64,000 nt of DNA from Nothophaeocryptopus gaeumannii (GCA_031771865.1 JASISA010000027.1:1860001-1924000); one strand, 5' to 3'. Shown: positions 31,718 to 42,017, counted from the stretch's first letter. The notes: generated by a model not told the origin, from the letters alone. Numbers and translations are program-made.

Positions 31718-32739
31718 CTTTGCGGTATTATGAAAGCTAGTGGACTTGGCCGTGAGGTAAACGATGGATGATCTTGGATTTCTCTCCTGGTTGACACCGG
31801 GGCAAGCGTACTTCTTGTACCTCTCGCCAGTGACGAAGGATTACTACTCATGCCACGAACCTTGTGCCCTAGTCCAGACATGACCGTTCTTTCCACTGCC
31901 TCGTTATTCACGACTCAAGATTCAAGTTGACCTGCGTATGCGCCATTAGCGGGCCAGGCATCGATTGTTTGACGATGTCTCTCATTGCGAGAAGTAGCGC
32001 TATCTGCGTCTGCGGGACGGTATTATGACTCCTTGGGTTTGTGTTTCTGACTTCGTGTGAAGAAGCGAAAGTGCAATGCTGCCACGCTGGTCCTGCAACT
32101 AATGCACGACACAACGACGCTTGAGCGGGAAGCCACCCGCTCGCACTGCTGTTCGCGTTGAGGCATGATCGCTGTAATCATGGAACACTTGTTTTGCGCT
32201 GGCACTGGCAGAATCTTTATGCGGGAGGACAGGGAAGGATGCTTTCCGACCGGAGAGTTTAAATTCTGCGTCGCGTTATCGAATACCTCTTACGACTCGT
32301 GGGTAGGCTTAATAATGGTATTACAGAACGTGCGCATATTCTCCAAGCCCCAGCAGGTATCCTGCAGTTGCGCTTCTTGCTCGTGATGATCGCAGCTGGA
32401 ACGAAGGGCAGAGCTGCAGGCTGAGGTGGAGTGTCGCGCGAAGGGAAGTCAGAGGGCGGCGCGCGTCTCAGCCTGATATTGCGTACTTGAAGCCATCCAT
32501 CTGGCGGAACGACCGGCAACGTGTCTCGTATCTTGACAAGAGGTATTGATGGTACAGAGGTAGGTAGCTGTCAGATAATGTCGAATGAAAGGGAAGAAGA
32601 GTGAGGTGAAGTCGACAGCGACAAGACTATCATTGGTTCTACCTCTAGAATAGCTTGATGATCAAGATTACGCGAAAGCCAAGATCCGAACTTCCTCCGA
32701 GCATTGGCTACTCTGTGCAAACCTAACCATAGATGCCTC
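31718..32739. other. Intergenic
   Basis: About 1 kb between two minus-strand genes. Only short unrelated frames. The first 100-200 nt upstream of 31717 should be the NTF2-like promoter. Confidence 0.4.
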
Positions 32740-33621
32740 CTACTTCTCAATGGGCTCTGAAGTTTTCGTCCACAACCAATCTGCTGTGTCCGGTAGGCCA
32801 AGTTCCCACTCGCTCGCCGACTGGTCATGACCGAGTTCGAGCATCTTCGACAGAACTTCTTGAGCGCCAGGCGTTTGAGCAAGCGCCCCAAGCCTCGCCA
32901 TATCCTTCTCGATACTTCCAATCCCATCTATGCATTCTCTCACACCTTTCTTGGTGCCATCGATGCCGCCTGCTGGGAACATAGCAATTCGTTCGGCCAA
33001 GTTATCAACATAGTCTCGGAGTTCTGTGTCGGTCTGAAAGCTCCTGTTGGCGAGCCCTATGCGTTCGGCTTCTTTTGCATCAACTGCTTGAGCGGAGACC
33101 ATCATCTGCAGAGCATGTGCAGGTCCGATGAGTTTGACCAGCGCTTGAAGGGCACCTGCATGAACCACACCACCTGCCACTTCAGGAACGCCAAAGCGGG
33201 CATTGGGGCCTGTAAAGCGCAGATCCATGTGGACAGCGAACTCATTGCCGCCGCCTGCTGCCAGACCGTTGATTTCGGCAACAAAGATGATGGGAAGTTC
33301 CCTGAAAAGCCGAAGTGTATCGATGAGGAGGTGTAGCAGGTGTCCAGTATCTGGACCGTTGGCTGGCAAAGGGTATTGTGTGCTCGATATGTGGAGGTCA
33401 AGGTGGCCGATCCATGACTTTGGAAGGGCAGAAGATACGACAATGACCTTTGGGCAGTTCGTCTGTGATGAATTTCCCAGTGAGCTCAGGTAAGCATGAA
33501 GCTCGGTGAGTAGCGAGGCGTCGGCGATGTTGATTGGAGCGTTTGAGATAGTCAGTCGCACCGCATGCTCGCTATCTCTCACCTGAGACAGGGTAAATGT
33601 CTTTCGCTGTGGGTGCGCCAT
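32740..33621 (-). CDS. Enoyl-CoA hydratase/isomerase family (crotonase fold)
   Basis: Single exon. The start at MAHPQRKTFTLSQV (33621) gives 293 aa. An upstream in-frame ATG at 33660 lies only 6 nt past a TATA element, too close for a transcript to include it. The crotonase core is visible: VVSSALPKSWIGHLD (oxyanion strand), then INGLAAGGGNEFAVHMDLRF, ARFGVPEVAGGVVHAGA and LIGPAHALQMMVSAQAVDAK. The usual hydratase Glu positions are partly kept (PEVAGG), so CoA-ester hydratase or isomerase activity is plausible. The exact substrate cannot be read from sequence. No targeting signal is obvious. Confidence 0.85.
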   Translation of the reverse strand: MAHPQRKTFTLSQVRDSEHAVRLTISNAPINIADASLLTELHAYLSSLGNSSQTNCPKVIVVSSALPKSWIGHLDLHISSTQYPLPANGPDTGHLLHLLIDTLRLFRELPIIFVAEINGLAAGGGNEFAVHMDLRFTGPNARFGVPEVAGGVVHAGALQALVKLIGPAHALQMMVSAQAVDAKEAERIGLANRSFQTDTELRDYVDNLAERIAMFPAGGIDGTKKGVRECIDGIGSIEKDMARLGALAQTPGAQEVLSKMLELGHDQSASEWELGLPDTADWLWTKTSEPIEK

Positions 33622-33665
33622 TAATTTTACTCGTATACGAAGGAAGGGTTTGTCTCTCATGATGC

Positions 33666-33673
33666 TTTTATAT
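33666..33673 (-). promoter_or_regulatory. TATA-like element
   Basis: ATATAAAA on the minus strand, 45 nt upstream of the chosen start codon of the crotonase-fold gene. It supports the start at 33621 rather than 33660. Confidence 0.45.
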
Positions 33674-34048
33674 CCTCGATTGTACAAAGCGAAGCGACAG
33701 AACGCCAAACGCAGAGTTCTTTACAATTCGCTGGGCCTTCGATGTAGGCCGAATAGCGAGGCTCTCGCGACTTTGACGGCACGGATTTGCAGAGCAGAAA
33801 TCAACGTGGAGAGCACGGCCAGTGTGATGCCTCATGATCAATGCGCCAAAGCCTCCATCTGTCGGATATCGGCATGCCTGTAGCCTCCGTTTCCGCTCTT
33901 ACTCTATGCCGCTCAAATTACAGTCACGGAGAGCAGTCGCCGATACTGCCATGCAATAGTGATGCAATACCTGATGGCGTTCATTTACCCATTATGAGGA
34001 AGGTGTGCGAGGACAGCTTGCGGTCTTGAGGAGGCTGTCGGTTCGAGA
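33674..34048. other. Intergenic
   Basis: About 375 nt between two minus-strand genes; nothing further seen. Confidence 0.4.
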
Positions 34049-34918
34049 TCAGATATTGCAGCCGTTCCGGAGTAGGTGCCGCCAGCTCGACATTGAACGA
34101 TCCGAAGGCCCCTTCGGTAATTCAGCTGCCTCGTCGACGGGAAAACCTTTTAGGAATCGCTCGAGCCTCTCTGCCACAATCCTTCTTTGAGCCCTGGAGT
34201 TGGCCAGTAGCCTCTCTTTGTCGAAGCCGGCGATGATTCCAACGTCCGCCTTCAGAGCGAATGGAAACTGCATATCATCGTCAGGCTCCCTTGCCCCTTG
34301 CTGAAGCCACGGAGTGAAGATGTCCCCACTGAGGAATCTGGTGAAGATGCCAACATGCTTCAAGTTTGGCAATTTCTCGAGGCACCTGGCAAAGCTCATA
34401 CCAGCTCTGACACCCAGTGTTAGCTGGATACGAGAGATTGCTTCTCGTTGTCTTTGAGTCAAAGCTTCGGAGACCCACGTGTCCAGGGCAAACTCATCGT
34501 TAAACCAGAAGGTCGACAAGGAGTATGGAATCAAGGCGGCATCCCAGTATATTTGGCGGCAGACTTTGAGCAATGCCATACCAGACGAGGCTGACAATGT
34601 CCCCTTCGCAACTTCGGAGCATCGGAGGTGCCTCTGAACATGGTCGGGTAGTGTCCCTTGGGCTTGAGGATTCAAAACGCCTCGCTGGTCCTTCTCGGTA
34701 GCCTTGCTCAGGGCGTAGCAGGTGTCCCATTCTGACAGAGGCGCTCGACAGACTGTCGCCTCAAGGTCGCCATGTCGAGAGCTGCAGAATTGACGGTTGA
34801 TGTGGACCGTTTGCTTCTCGAAGACGAGGTGGTAGATTTGCTCGCGTAGCTCCAAGGGAAGGCGTAAGAAGGGCGAGGCGGCGTTCAGGTTATGTGCTGG
34901 CTGCCACTCTTCCGCCAT
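34049..34918 (-). CDS. 2EXR/F-box-like hypothetical protein
   Basis: Single exon, 289 aa from MAEEWQPAHNLNAASPFLRL at 34918. The frame stays open about 30 codons upstream without another ATG, so a 5' exon is possible. The signature SPFLRLPLELREQIYHLVFE followed by MALLKVCRQIYWDAALIPYS is the LP-x-E-L-R box and 'CRQIY' helix of the large Pezizomycotina 2EXR/DUF7730-like group. The remaining residues suit a helical substrate-binding region. Function unknown. It is divergent from the Zn2Cys6 gene to the right. Confidence 0.78.
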   Translation of the reverse strand: MAEEWQPAHNLNAASPFLRLPLELREQIYHLVFEKQTVHINRQFCSSRHGDLEATVCRAPLSEWDTCYALSKATEKDQRGVLNPQAQGTLPDHVQRHLRCSEVAKGTLSASSGMALLKVCRQIYWDAALIPYSLSTFWFNDEFALDTWVSEALTQRQREAISRIQLTLGVRAGMSFARCLEKLPNLKHVGIFTRFLSGDIFTPWLQQGAREPDDDMQFPFALKADVGIIAGFDKERLLANSRAQRRIVAERLERFLKGFPVDEAAELPKGPSDRSMSSWRHLLRNGCNI

Positions 34919-35337
34919 GCTTTTGATAGTGGCCTCCTCCGGTGATGTCCCGTGATATGTTGGATGGCTGGCATCTTCAAAATTCGATGAGAGGCGAATG
35001 TCGTTCGACAACACATCAGTTCGTCAGCAGATCGGCAACCAGCCCAGCGTTTCGGCCCGTCGGCTGCGATCTGAGGCTATTCTAGTCTTCTCTCTTGAAC
35101 AGCATCATTTCTGACATTGTCGACGAACGTGAAATGTTCTATCTGTGAGCCGTCAGCCATGGAATACCTAATCAACCCGTGTTCACAAAATGCGGATGCG
35201 GCGGGCAGCCGATGAAAGGCCGTGTGGAGTGATCTCAGTGCCGGCATAGACACTGCATCTCTTGATAAATTCATTCATCTACGCCTGGAAGGACTATCAA
35301 CAGCTGCGGAGGCCATGACTGCTTCTGACCCGCCAAT
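34919..35337. other. Divergent intergenic region
   Basis: About 420 nt shared upstream region of the 2EXR-like gene and the Zn2Cys6 regulator. No distinct motif identified. Confidence 0.4.
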
Positions 35338-37629
35338 ATGGATCATCAACGACCGCTCTCGGAGCTAGCGACGCCTGGAACGCCTTCGTCAACGCTCGGC
35401 GCTGGGGATCAGGCGTGTAACGAATGCAAGCGCCGCAAGGGCAGATGCGATCGACAATTACCCGAATGCGGACCATGTGCGCGGAACAAGAGGCATTGTC
35501 TTTACGAGCGACACTCGAAGACTCCGCTTACCAGGAAGCATTTGACCACTGTTGAAGAGAGACTGCGTCAAGCTGAGCTGAAGTTGAGGCAAACTGAGTA
35601 CAGAGCTCACATTGCGGAAACGAAGCTACAGGAGGTCGCCACGGTATCAAATTTTCAAGCAGACGAACAGCCAAAGAAAGCACCAACTCCTGCGTACAAG
35701 ACCGAGCCATCCGGAAGTCAAGCTGGACTCTCCAGCATACTGCCAACTTCAGGTACAGCTACCGATCTAGCCTCACTGGATACTACCCCAGACTTTTCGA
35801 CACCCAATTGGCAATATGTGGACCTCACAGTTACCCAGACTTATGATTATGCGCATGGCTTTAGTGTCTCCGAATACCACCGGCTCGAGCAACCACCAGC
35901 TCATGCCGAAGATTTCAGCTGGGATGAGCAGACGTTCCACGAGACTTTGGAGAGTTTGACTCACGTCAAATCAGAAGATGGAAGCGAGGCCAATGTCACA
36001 GATGGGATGGCGTCCTTGTCGGTTGAAGATGGCGGAACCGGCTACCTTGGCCTGGCATCGGGTGCGGCAATGTTGAAGCTCTTGCTCCCAGATGCCGAGC
36101 ATAGGAAAGCCGCAAAGGCCAGAGCCAATCTGCAAAGGCAAGAACCTATACCCTCAAGTGATCATGGCTGGGTTCCGACTCCACTCTATCTGGAGAGGAG
36201 GATAGGTGAGCTGGATCTGGACCGAGCCATCGACTCGTACTTCTCGTGCTACCATCTTGCGTATCCGATTGTCCACGAGCCCTCTTTTCGTGCGCAATAT
36301 GCTCAAGTCATTCCCAGGCCTCATGGTAGAAGCTGGAACGCTCTTGCGTATATGATAGGAGCCATCGGCCTTTTCACCACCGCAATAGGCCCAGTAACTC
36401 GCGATCTCGACTTGTTTGAGGCAGCGAAGTCAAACCTGTCCATCTATTCGTTGGAGACTGGCAATATCACCCTGGTCCAGACGCTGACTCTTATGTCGAA
36501 TTACATCCAAAAGCGCAACAAGCCGAACAGCGGATACAACTATCTCGGCCTTGCACTTCACATGGCCATGGGCCTTGGCTTACACAAGGAATTCCATAAT
36601 TGGAGCATCGCACCATTGTCGATGGAGATCCGACGTCGTGTATGGTGGACGCTGTTCATATTCACCTCCGGCGCTGTTATCACGTTCGGACGTCCGGTAT
36701 CTTGGCCCTCTCACGGCGTTGAAGTCGCTCTGCCACTCAATATAGACGATCGCGATTTGACACATGCATCCACGGAGCATCCTGCCCCAAAGAACGGTAT
36801 CACAACATACTCAGCAGTGACTTCGCAGGCCAGGTTCCATATTGCAACAAACGAAATCTATTCCAAGGTTATCGCCCTCCACTCCCCGGGCGCAAGCGAG
36901 CTACTCCAGATGGACGACGCTAGGATCGAGACGTGGCGTCAGCTCTGGGCTGATGCGCCAGTTGAGATTCCGCAGAAGTATTTGATCTCGCGGAAAATCA
37001 TGGAGTGGCGTTACCGAAACTTCCGCATAATCATGTACCGACCCTTCTTGATCAAGGATACCTTGAGCGCTCGAACGGAGCCTGCTATTCCAAGCCTGGA
37101 CTCGTTTGCCAAGATCGCGGTGGATCGTTGCCTACACGAGGCAGCAGCTAGCATCACATCTATCCACGATCATTGGATGAACGGGCTGCAGAACTGCATG
37201 GCCGCTTGGTACGCTCTATACTTCATCTTCCAGGCCTCCCTCATTCCGACGATCATGCTTCGCAATGATCCACTCTCCGAGCATGGTTGTAGCTGGCGTG
37301 CTCAGATGCAAGCTGTGCTTCGAGTGACCGAATCGATGAAGTATATCAACCCAGCGAGTAGAGATTGTCATCAAGTCATCCTCCGCCTGTGTGGAGACTC
37401 TTTGGCAGATGCTTCGGAAGGTGGAACGCCTTTTGGCCCAAGGACTCTCCGCCCTACCGAGGAATCACCGCAAACACAGCTTACTGGAGTATACTCGATG
37501 ATGTGGCCGAATGCGAATTCAGCGGATATCGATACACTCATGCCCGACGAGAGTTGGACGGCTTTCTTGAATGATATACCTTCTGAGTCTCCTCTGGATC
37601 CCAACTTTATTTTACCAGAGCAGGGCTGA
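35338..37629 (+). CDS. Zn2Cys6 transcription factor with fungal_trans domain
   Basis: Single exon, 763 aa. The binuclear zinc cluster is C27-x2-C30-x6-C37-x6-C44-x2-C47-x6-C54 (CNECKRRKGRCDRQLPECGP). A heptad-rich helix follows at about 68-100 (RLRQAELKLRQTEYRAHIAE), a likely dimerisation coiled coil. The middle homology region spans about 280-560, with VHEPSFRAQY, YNYLGLALHMAMGLGLHKEF and RRRVWWTLFIF, the standard fungal_trans signatures. An acidic tail may activate transcription. It ends 14 nt before the transporter relic's 3' end on the opposite strand. Whether it regulates the neighbouring sugar locus is only a guess. Confidence 0.92.
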   Translation: MDHQRPLSELATPGTPSSTLGAGDQACNECKRRKGRCDRQLPECGPCARNKRHCLYERHSKTPLTRKHLTTVEERLRQAELKLRQTEYRAHIAETKLQEVATVSNFQADEQPKKAPTPAYKTEPSGSQAGLSSILPTSGTATDLASLDTTPDFSTPNWQYVDLTVTQTYDYAHGFSVSEYHRLEQPPAHAEDFSWDEQTFHETLESLTHVKSEDGSEANVTDGMASLSVEDGGTGYLGLASGAAMLKLLLPDAEHRKAAKARANLQRQEPIPSSDHGWVPTPLYLERRIGELDLDRAIDSYFSCYHLAYPIVHEPSFRAQYAQVIPRPHGRSWNALAYMIGAIGLFTTAIGPVTRDLDLFEAAKSNLSIYSLETGNITLVQTLTLMSNYIQKRNKPNSGYNYLGLALHMAMGLGLHKEFHNWSIAPLSMEIRRRVWWTLFIFTSGAVITFGRPVSWPSHGVEVALPLNIDDRDLTHASTEHPAPKNGITTYSAVTSQARFHIATNEIYSKVIALHSPGASELLQMDDARIETWRQLWADAPVEIPQKYLISRKIMEWRYRNFRIIMYRPFLIKDTLSARTEPAIPSLDSFAKIAVDRCLHEAAASITSIHDHWMNGLQNCMAAWYALYFIFQASLIPTIMLRNDPLSEHGCSWRAQMQAVLRVTESMKYINPASRDCHQVILRLCGDSLADASEGGTPFGPRTLRPTEESPQTQLTGVYSMMWPNANSADIDTLMPDESWTAFLNDIPSESPLDPNFILPEQG

Positions 37630-37643
37630 CGATGATTAACCAA

Positions 37644-38494
37644 CTATACGGACAGCTTGTCAATCCTCTCTTCGACATGCTCGTCGTAGCCAAATTTGCT
37701 CGACTTCGCCTCCACTTCCTCTTCATCGACCTTGGCGCGAGGACCATCGAACACCTGGGCTATCTCGTCCAAGAGTGGCCTCGTGTCTCCGGGTAAATGA
37801 AGTATGTCATCCCAAGGAGAACCACCTGCCAATCTCGTCAGTACTGCATTGGAAGGAGAGCCATTTCAGGGACTCACCAGCAAACAGCGGAACACGATGT
37901 AGTACCGCCATGCGATGTTCTCCATGCCAATCGGGTTGCAGAAAGCCGCGGTTATTAGCGAGCAGTAGATGGCCAGCAATTTGCACGTCAAGCCCTTCGA
38001 TCTGATGGAATATGGGAATATCTCCGTTGGGTACGATATTAACAACGGCGTATAGCTGCAATCATAGCATGGATGGTGTTAGTAAGGACAGCACAATTCT
38101 CGCTCTGGAGGCTACACGCCCAAATAGCAATGACCACCATGCCAGCTGGCTGCGATTGGGTGTCGCTATTGACCGCGGAGCAAGCTGTCCAGACAATGTA
38201 GGATAGCAGCATCACAATTCCGGAAAAGTTGAACAGAGTTCGGCTTCCCAGTCGGTCAACAAGAAAGGCAGCCGTTAGGGCGACGATGAAGTTAAAAATT
38301 TGCAGCAGGCCGTTGATTAGAGTCTGCATGAAGCGGTCTGTGATGCTCGCGGTATCGAGGACCAGGGTCAGGTAGTACGACACCACCCCAATGCCATTCC
38401 ATTGTGCCATCGCTCCGAGCGCAACGGCGATGAACAGACGTTTGCGGTTCCTCGTTTCGAGATCTATCCGCTCATGCTTTGCCAGCACTCCCAC
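37644..38494 (-). pseudogene. C-terminal half of an MFS sugar transporter
   Basis: Exon a runs from about 38494 to 38118, exon b is 38055-37878 and exon c is from 37825; introns are 62 nt (TTACTAAC branch) and 52 nt. The visible part is the central loop plus TM7-12: NRKRLFIAVALGAMAQWNGI, LLQIFNFIVALTAAFLVDRL, TPLLISYPTEIFPYSIRSKG, IAWRYYIVF and YFIYPETRGHS. These are hexose-transporter landmarks (PETRG after TM12). Everything N-terminal to the loop is missing: upstream lies the aldolase 3' end. About a dozen residues expected before TPLL also seem absent. A one-base loss near 37769-37777 shifts the frame before LDEIAQVFDGPRAK. Not a functional transporter. Confidence 0.8.
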
Positions 38495-39387
38495 ATCTAT
38501 GCATCCAGACCTCCGTCAATTTGACGACCTTCTCCACCCCCTCCTCCATCAACTTCGTCAACGGCGTCGTCGCAGCCGCAGTTTTCAAATACTTATTATA
38601 ATCATCCAACACCAGCTTATTCACATTAATCTTCGTAACCCCTCCCCTAATACACTTGTCCATCACCTCCTCTGAGAAATCGTTCGTCCCATGCAACACA
38701 ATCCTTACATCCCGCTTCTTACAATACTCATAGATCGAATCCAATCTGTCGTACTCCAGTACTGGCCCTCGTTTCCCATACTCGCCATGGACGTTTCCGA
38801 ATGCAGGCGCGAGGAAATCGACGCCTGTGTCGATGAATTCTTCTACCTCATCGGGAGTCGTAAGCATTCCACTCAAATCGGCAGTGTCGGCGATTCCGTC
38901 CTCTCCGCCCTCAATTCTCCCTGGTTCGGCTTCTGTGGAAATCCCTCGTTCGTGGCAGTAAGCGACTAATTCTTTCGTCAAAGCGAGATTCTCTGCTTTC
39001 TCGTAGTGGGACATATCGACCATAATGGAATCGAAGGGGAGGTTGTCTGCTGCGTGGCGGACCATTCCTTGAGACTGGCAATGGTCGAGGTGGATGGATA
39101 TGGGGACTGTAGCGGCTTTCGCTGCGAGTGCAGCTGTGTGGATGAGGAGACCGTTGGAGAATGTGATGGCCCAAGGGAGAATTGGAGGATGAGGGGGGAG
39201 CGGGTGTTTTCTGCGGCTTTTACTAGGGCGAGAATTTGTTCGATATTGTACCTTGAAGGCGTTAGCTAGCGACTTGGATAAGAATGGCGACTCACGCAAT
39301 GGCTGCGATGACTCCATAGCCTCCTTTCTCTGCATCTGCGAGGATGCGGGCAGTCTTGTTGCGGTTTAAAAGATTTGCTGACGGCAT
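38472..39387 (-). pseudogene. Class II fructose-bisphosphate-type aldolase with a frameshift
   Basis: Exon 1 is 39387-39296 (MPSANLLNRNKTARILADAE), the intron is 39295-39252 (GTGAGT, 44 nt) and exon 2 is 39251-38472. Exon 2 starts YNIEQILALVKAAENTRSPL, then at 39177-39184 the frame must shift by one base to continue as PWAITFSNGLLIHTAA. Family landmarks: zinc and substrate motifs ISIHLDHCQ, EAEPGRIEGGEDG, APAFGNVHGEYG, RIVLHGTNDF and GVTKINVNKLVLDDY. It would cleave a ketose bisphosphate to DHAP and an aldehyde. The shift lies in a TTCTCCC context and could be a consensus error; otherwise the gene is dead. Divergent from the DHA kinase. Confidence 0.82.
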
Positions 39388-39452
39388 TCTGGTGCTCAAT
39401 CTACAGTCAAGCTTTCAAAACTGACCAATGTCTGTGATGATGTTGATGCTCT

Positions 39453-39548
39453 TTAGATATTGTGCTTGGTCCAGATGATGTTGGATTCGCCGCCGACGAA
39501 ATCGAGATCGCCAGTCAATTCGTAGAGGATTGAAGGTCGATGCGAGAC
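39453..39548 (-). pseudogene. Possible terminal exon relic
   Basis: After an acceptor-like CTAG (39552-39549) the minus strand reads YELTGDLDFVGGESNIIWTK and ends at TAA 39455-39453, 31 codons in all. Codon choice looks coding. It lies 65 nt upstream of the aldolase start on the same strand. I do not recognise the protein; it may be the last exon of a lost cluster gene. Confidence 0.25.
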
Positions 39549-39610
39549 CTAGAGTTGGGCTTGCAGCTTTCGCTGATTCCTCTGTGCGGTGAAATGGTCT
39601 CAAATTTACA

Positions 39611-39638
39611 ATGCTCGATGCTCAATGCTCAATGCTCA
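39611..39638. repeat. (ATGCTCA)4 tandem heptamer
   Basis: Four consecutive heptamers, the first with G for A at its last position (ATGCTCG, then ATGCTCA three times). Confidence 0.85.
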
Positions 39639-40184
39639 ATCAATGGCTGCACCTGCACCTGCAGATGCCTCGCCTCGTTCGTTGTCGTTGCCTCTGCCTC
39701 GAGACGAAGCCATCCTCATCGGCACAGTCCACCGTGGAGGGCATTGACGACCCAGAAAACACGTCCGTCTCGGGGCTTCGCATCATAACAAGCACGATGC
39801 GCTTCTCAGCCTGTTTCTGGCATCCACAACACCTCGGTCTACGTGTTCTGATGAAGAGATTTGTTTCTGCCATATGCTTCGAAGGACCGGGAGTGAGATT
39901 GGCCTGACGGTCGGAATCGCCTGATCGGGAAGGCCGTTCCAGGGGTTTCTGCTTTCCCCTCCGCAAACACACTTCATCCTCATGCATCACACGAGCGGTC
40001 TCCGTGTGGAGGGCGCTCTTCGCTCTTTGCTCTGACGCGTTTCTGGATAGCTCTGCCCTGCTGCTTGGAGCTCACGGGTGGGGTCTGGTCTTGCTAGGTT
40101 TGTAACAATGGCTGAATTGTAAGAAGAGTGTTTCCCTCTGTTTCCTACGCTTTGGTCAAGCAAATCCATACTCTCCAAGTCATC

Positions 40185-42017
40185 ATGAGCACTAAACACT
40201 TCTTCCACCACACAGAAGGCGTCGTAGTCCAAGGGCTGGACTCCCTGGTCGCCCGGAATAACCACCTTGCCCTCGATGCGCCCAACAAAGTCGTCTACTC
40301 AAAAACACATCGTCCTTCAAAAGTCGCCGTGATATCAGGAGGAGGCAGCGGACACGAGCCAGCATGGAGTGGATATGTGGGAGACGGCATGCTTGCGGCT
40401 GCTGTCAATGGAGAGGTCTTTGCTAGCCCTTCAGCAAAACAGATCATGGCTGCCATACAACACGTTGCCTCAGATGCTGGTATCATCCTCTGCATAACAA
40501 ACTACACCGGCGACAACCTCCATTTCGGTCTGGCAAGAGAAAAGGCTGCGGGTATGGGATACAAGATCGGCATGCTGCGAATGTCCGAGGACGTAGCACT
40601 GGGCAGACAACGAACCTCAAATCTGGGACGAAGAGGTCTAGCCGGGAACATGTTCGTCCTGAAACTGACCGGAAGTGCTGCCGAAGCCGGCTACGACTTC
40701 GAGAAATGCATGAAGATCGGCTCAGCAGTCAACGGAAACGCAGTCACAGTCGGCTCATCCTTAGATCACTGCCATATTCCAGGCCGAGAACACCACCGCG
40801 CCATACCAGAGAACACCTACGTCCTCGGCATGGGCATCCACAACGAACCGGGCCTCCACGAAATCTCCCCAATGCCGAAAGTCGAAGACCTAGTCAGCGA
40901 CATGCTCAAATACTGTCTCGACCCCAACGACAAAGACCGCTCCTTCGTAGAATTCAAATCCGATGATATCGTCCTCCTGCTAATCAACAATTTCGGCGGC
41001 ATGTCAGCCTTCGAACTCGAAGCACTCACCTCCGTAACCCGGAAAGTTCTGGAGAAAGAATGGAAGATCACGCCCACACGAATCTACGCGCAATGTTTCG
41101 AGACGAGTCTGAACGCACCAGGCTGGTCAATCTCCCTCCTCAACGTCTCTGGTATCGAGCGGGATACCAAGACCACAGCAAACACTCTCTTGCACCTCGT
41201 CGATATGGATACCAAAGCCCCCGCATGGCCCAAGAATGGATACGGACATCTCCCTCTCGTAAAAGAGAAAGCCAAGATCGCACAGGCAGGTGCGGCTGAA
41301 GCGGCGGCGAAGAAAGGTCCTACGGTTGATGCGACACTTTTCGAGAATGCTGTGAGGAATGCGTGTAACGTTGCTATTAAAGCCGAGCCGGATATCACGA
41401 AGTGGGATATTCAGATGGGCGATGGAGATTGTGGTGAAGCCGTGGTTGCCATGTGCCAGGGTGTGCTGAAGCAGCTAGACAGGGGAGTGGCGAAGGAGGG
41501 ATCTTTCTTCCACATCCTGGACGTGGTTGGCGATGCGGTCGAGGAGATTGGAGGTAGTCTCGCTGCTATAATCTCCATCATACTAGCGTCCTGGACGACC
41601 GGTCTGAGGCAGGAGTTTGCCAAGAACGAGAGTGGGTTTGCGATGGATACCAAAAGCGCGGGTGTTGCTGCTGGTGCGGCTTTGAAGAATCTGATGAATT
41701 ATACGAGTGCGAGGGAAGGCGGAAGGACTGTTATGGATACTTTGATACCGTTTTGTGAGACATTGGAGAAGGAGGCTGATTTGGAGAAGGCTGTGGAGGC
41801 TGCTGAGGCGGGTGCGAAGAGTACGGCTGGGATGAAGGCGAAGTTTGGAAGAGGTAAGTCTTTCGATGGTCTTCGTGAATGTTTGCTCACAATTTTTGAA
41901 GCTACGTATGTCGGCGAAGGCGCAGAAACACAAGGCGACACACCTCCTGACCCGGGAGCCATGGCCGCTGCTCTCTTCCTGCGAGGACTGGTCGATGGGC
42001 TCAAAGCAATAGCCTAG
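40185..42017 (+). CDS. DAK1: Dihydroxyacetone kinase (two exons)
   Basis: Exon 1 is 40185-41853, the intron is 41854-41901 (GTAAGT...TTGAAG, 48 nt) and exon 2 is 41902-42017; 594 aa. The N-terminal DhaK domain has VISGGGSGHEPAWSGYVGDG, TNYTGDNLHFGLAREKA and the covalent-substrate His region VGSSLDHCHIPG. The C-terminal DhaL domain has the Mg-ATP motif MGDGDCGEAV, GGSLAAIISIILAS, EGGRTVMDTLIPF and DPGAMAAALFLRG. Single-chain fusion is the eukaryotic form, ATP-dependent, converting DHA (or glyceraldehyde) to the phosphate. The intron has no stop and is a multiple of three, so retention would insert 16 residues in the lid domain. Pairing with an aldolase suggests triose salvage. Confidence 0.94.
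   Translation: MSTKHFFHHTEGVVVQGLDSLVARNNHLALDAPNKVVYSKTHRPSKVAVISGGGSGHEPAWSGYVGDGMLAAAVNGEVFASPSAKQIMAAIQHVASDAGIILCITNYTGDNLHFGLAREKAAGMGYKIGMLRMSEDVALGRQRTSNLGRRGLAGNMFVLKLTGSAAEAGYDFEKCMKIGSAVNGNAVTVGSSLDHCHIPGREHHRAIPENTYVLGMGIHNEPGLHEISPMPKVEDLVSDMLKYCLDPNDKDRSFVEFKSDDIVLLLINNFGGMSAFELEALTSVTRKVLEKEWKITPTRIYAQCFETSLNAPGWSISLLNVSGIERDTKTTANTLLHLVDMDTKAPAWPKNGYGHLPLVKEKAKIAQAGAAEAAAKKGPTVDATLFENAVRNACNVAIKAEPDITKWDIQMGDGDCGEAVVAMCQGVLKQLDRGVAKEGSFFHILDVVGDAVEEIGGSLAAIISIILASWTTGLRQEFAKNESGFAMDTKSAGVAAGAALKNLMNYTSAREGGRTVMDTLIPFCETLEKEADLEKAVEAAEAGAKSTAGMKAKFGRGKSFDGLRECLLTIFEATYVGEGAETQGDTPPDPGAMAAALFLRGLVDGLKAIA

Larger units (their letters stand above)
39388..40184. other. Divergent region between aldolase and DHA kinase
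   Basis: About 0.8 kb. It contains a short relic frame (39453-39548) and a heptamer repeat (39611-39638), listed separately. Promoters of both flanking genes must lie here. Confidence 0.4.
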
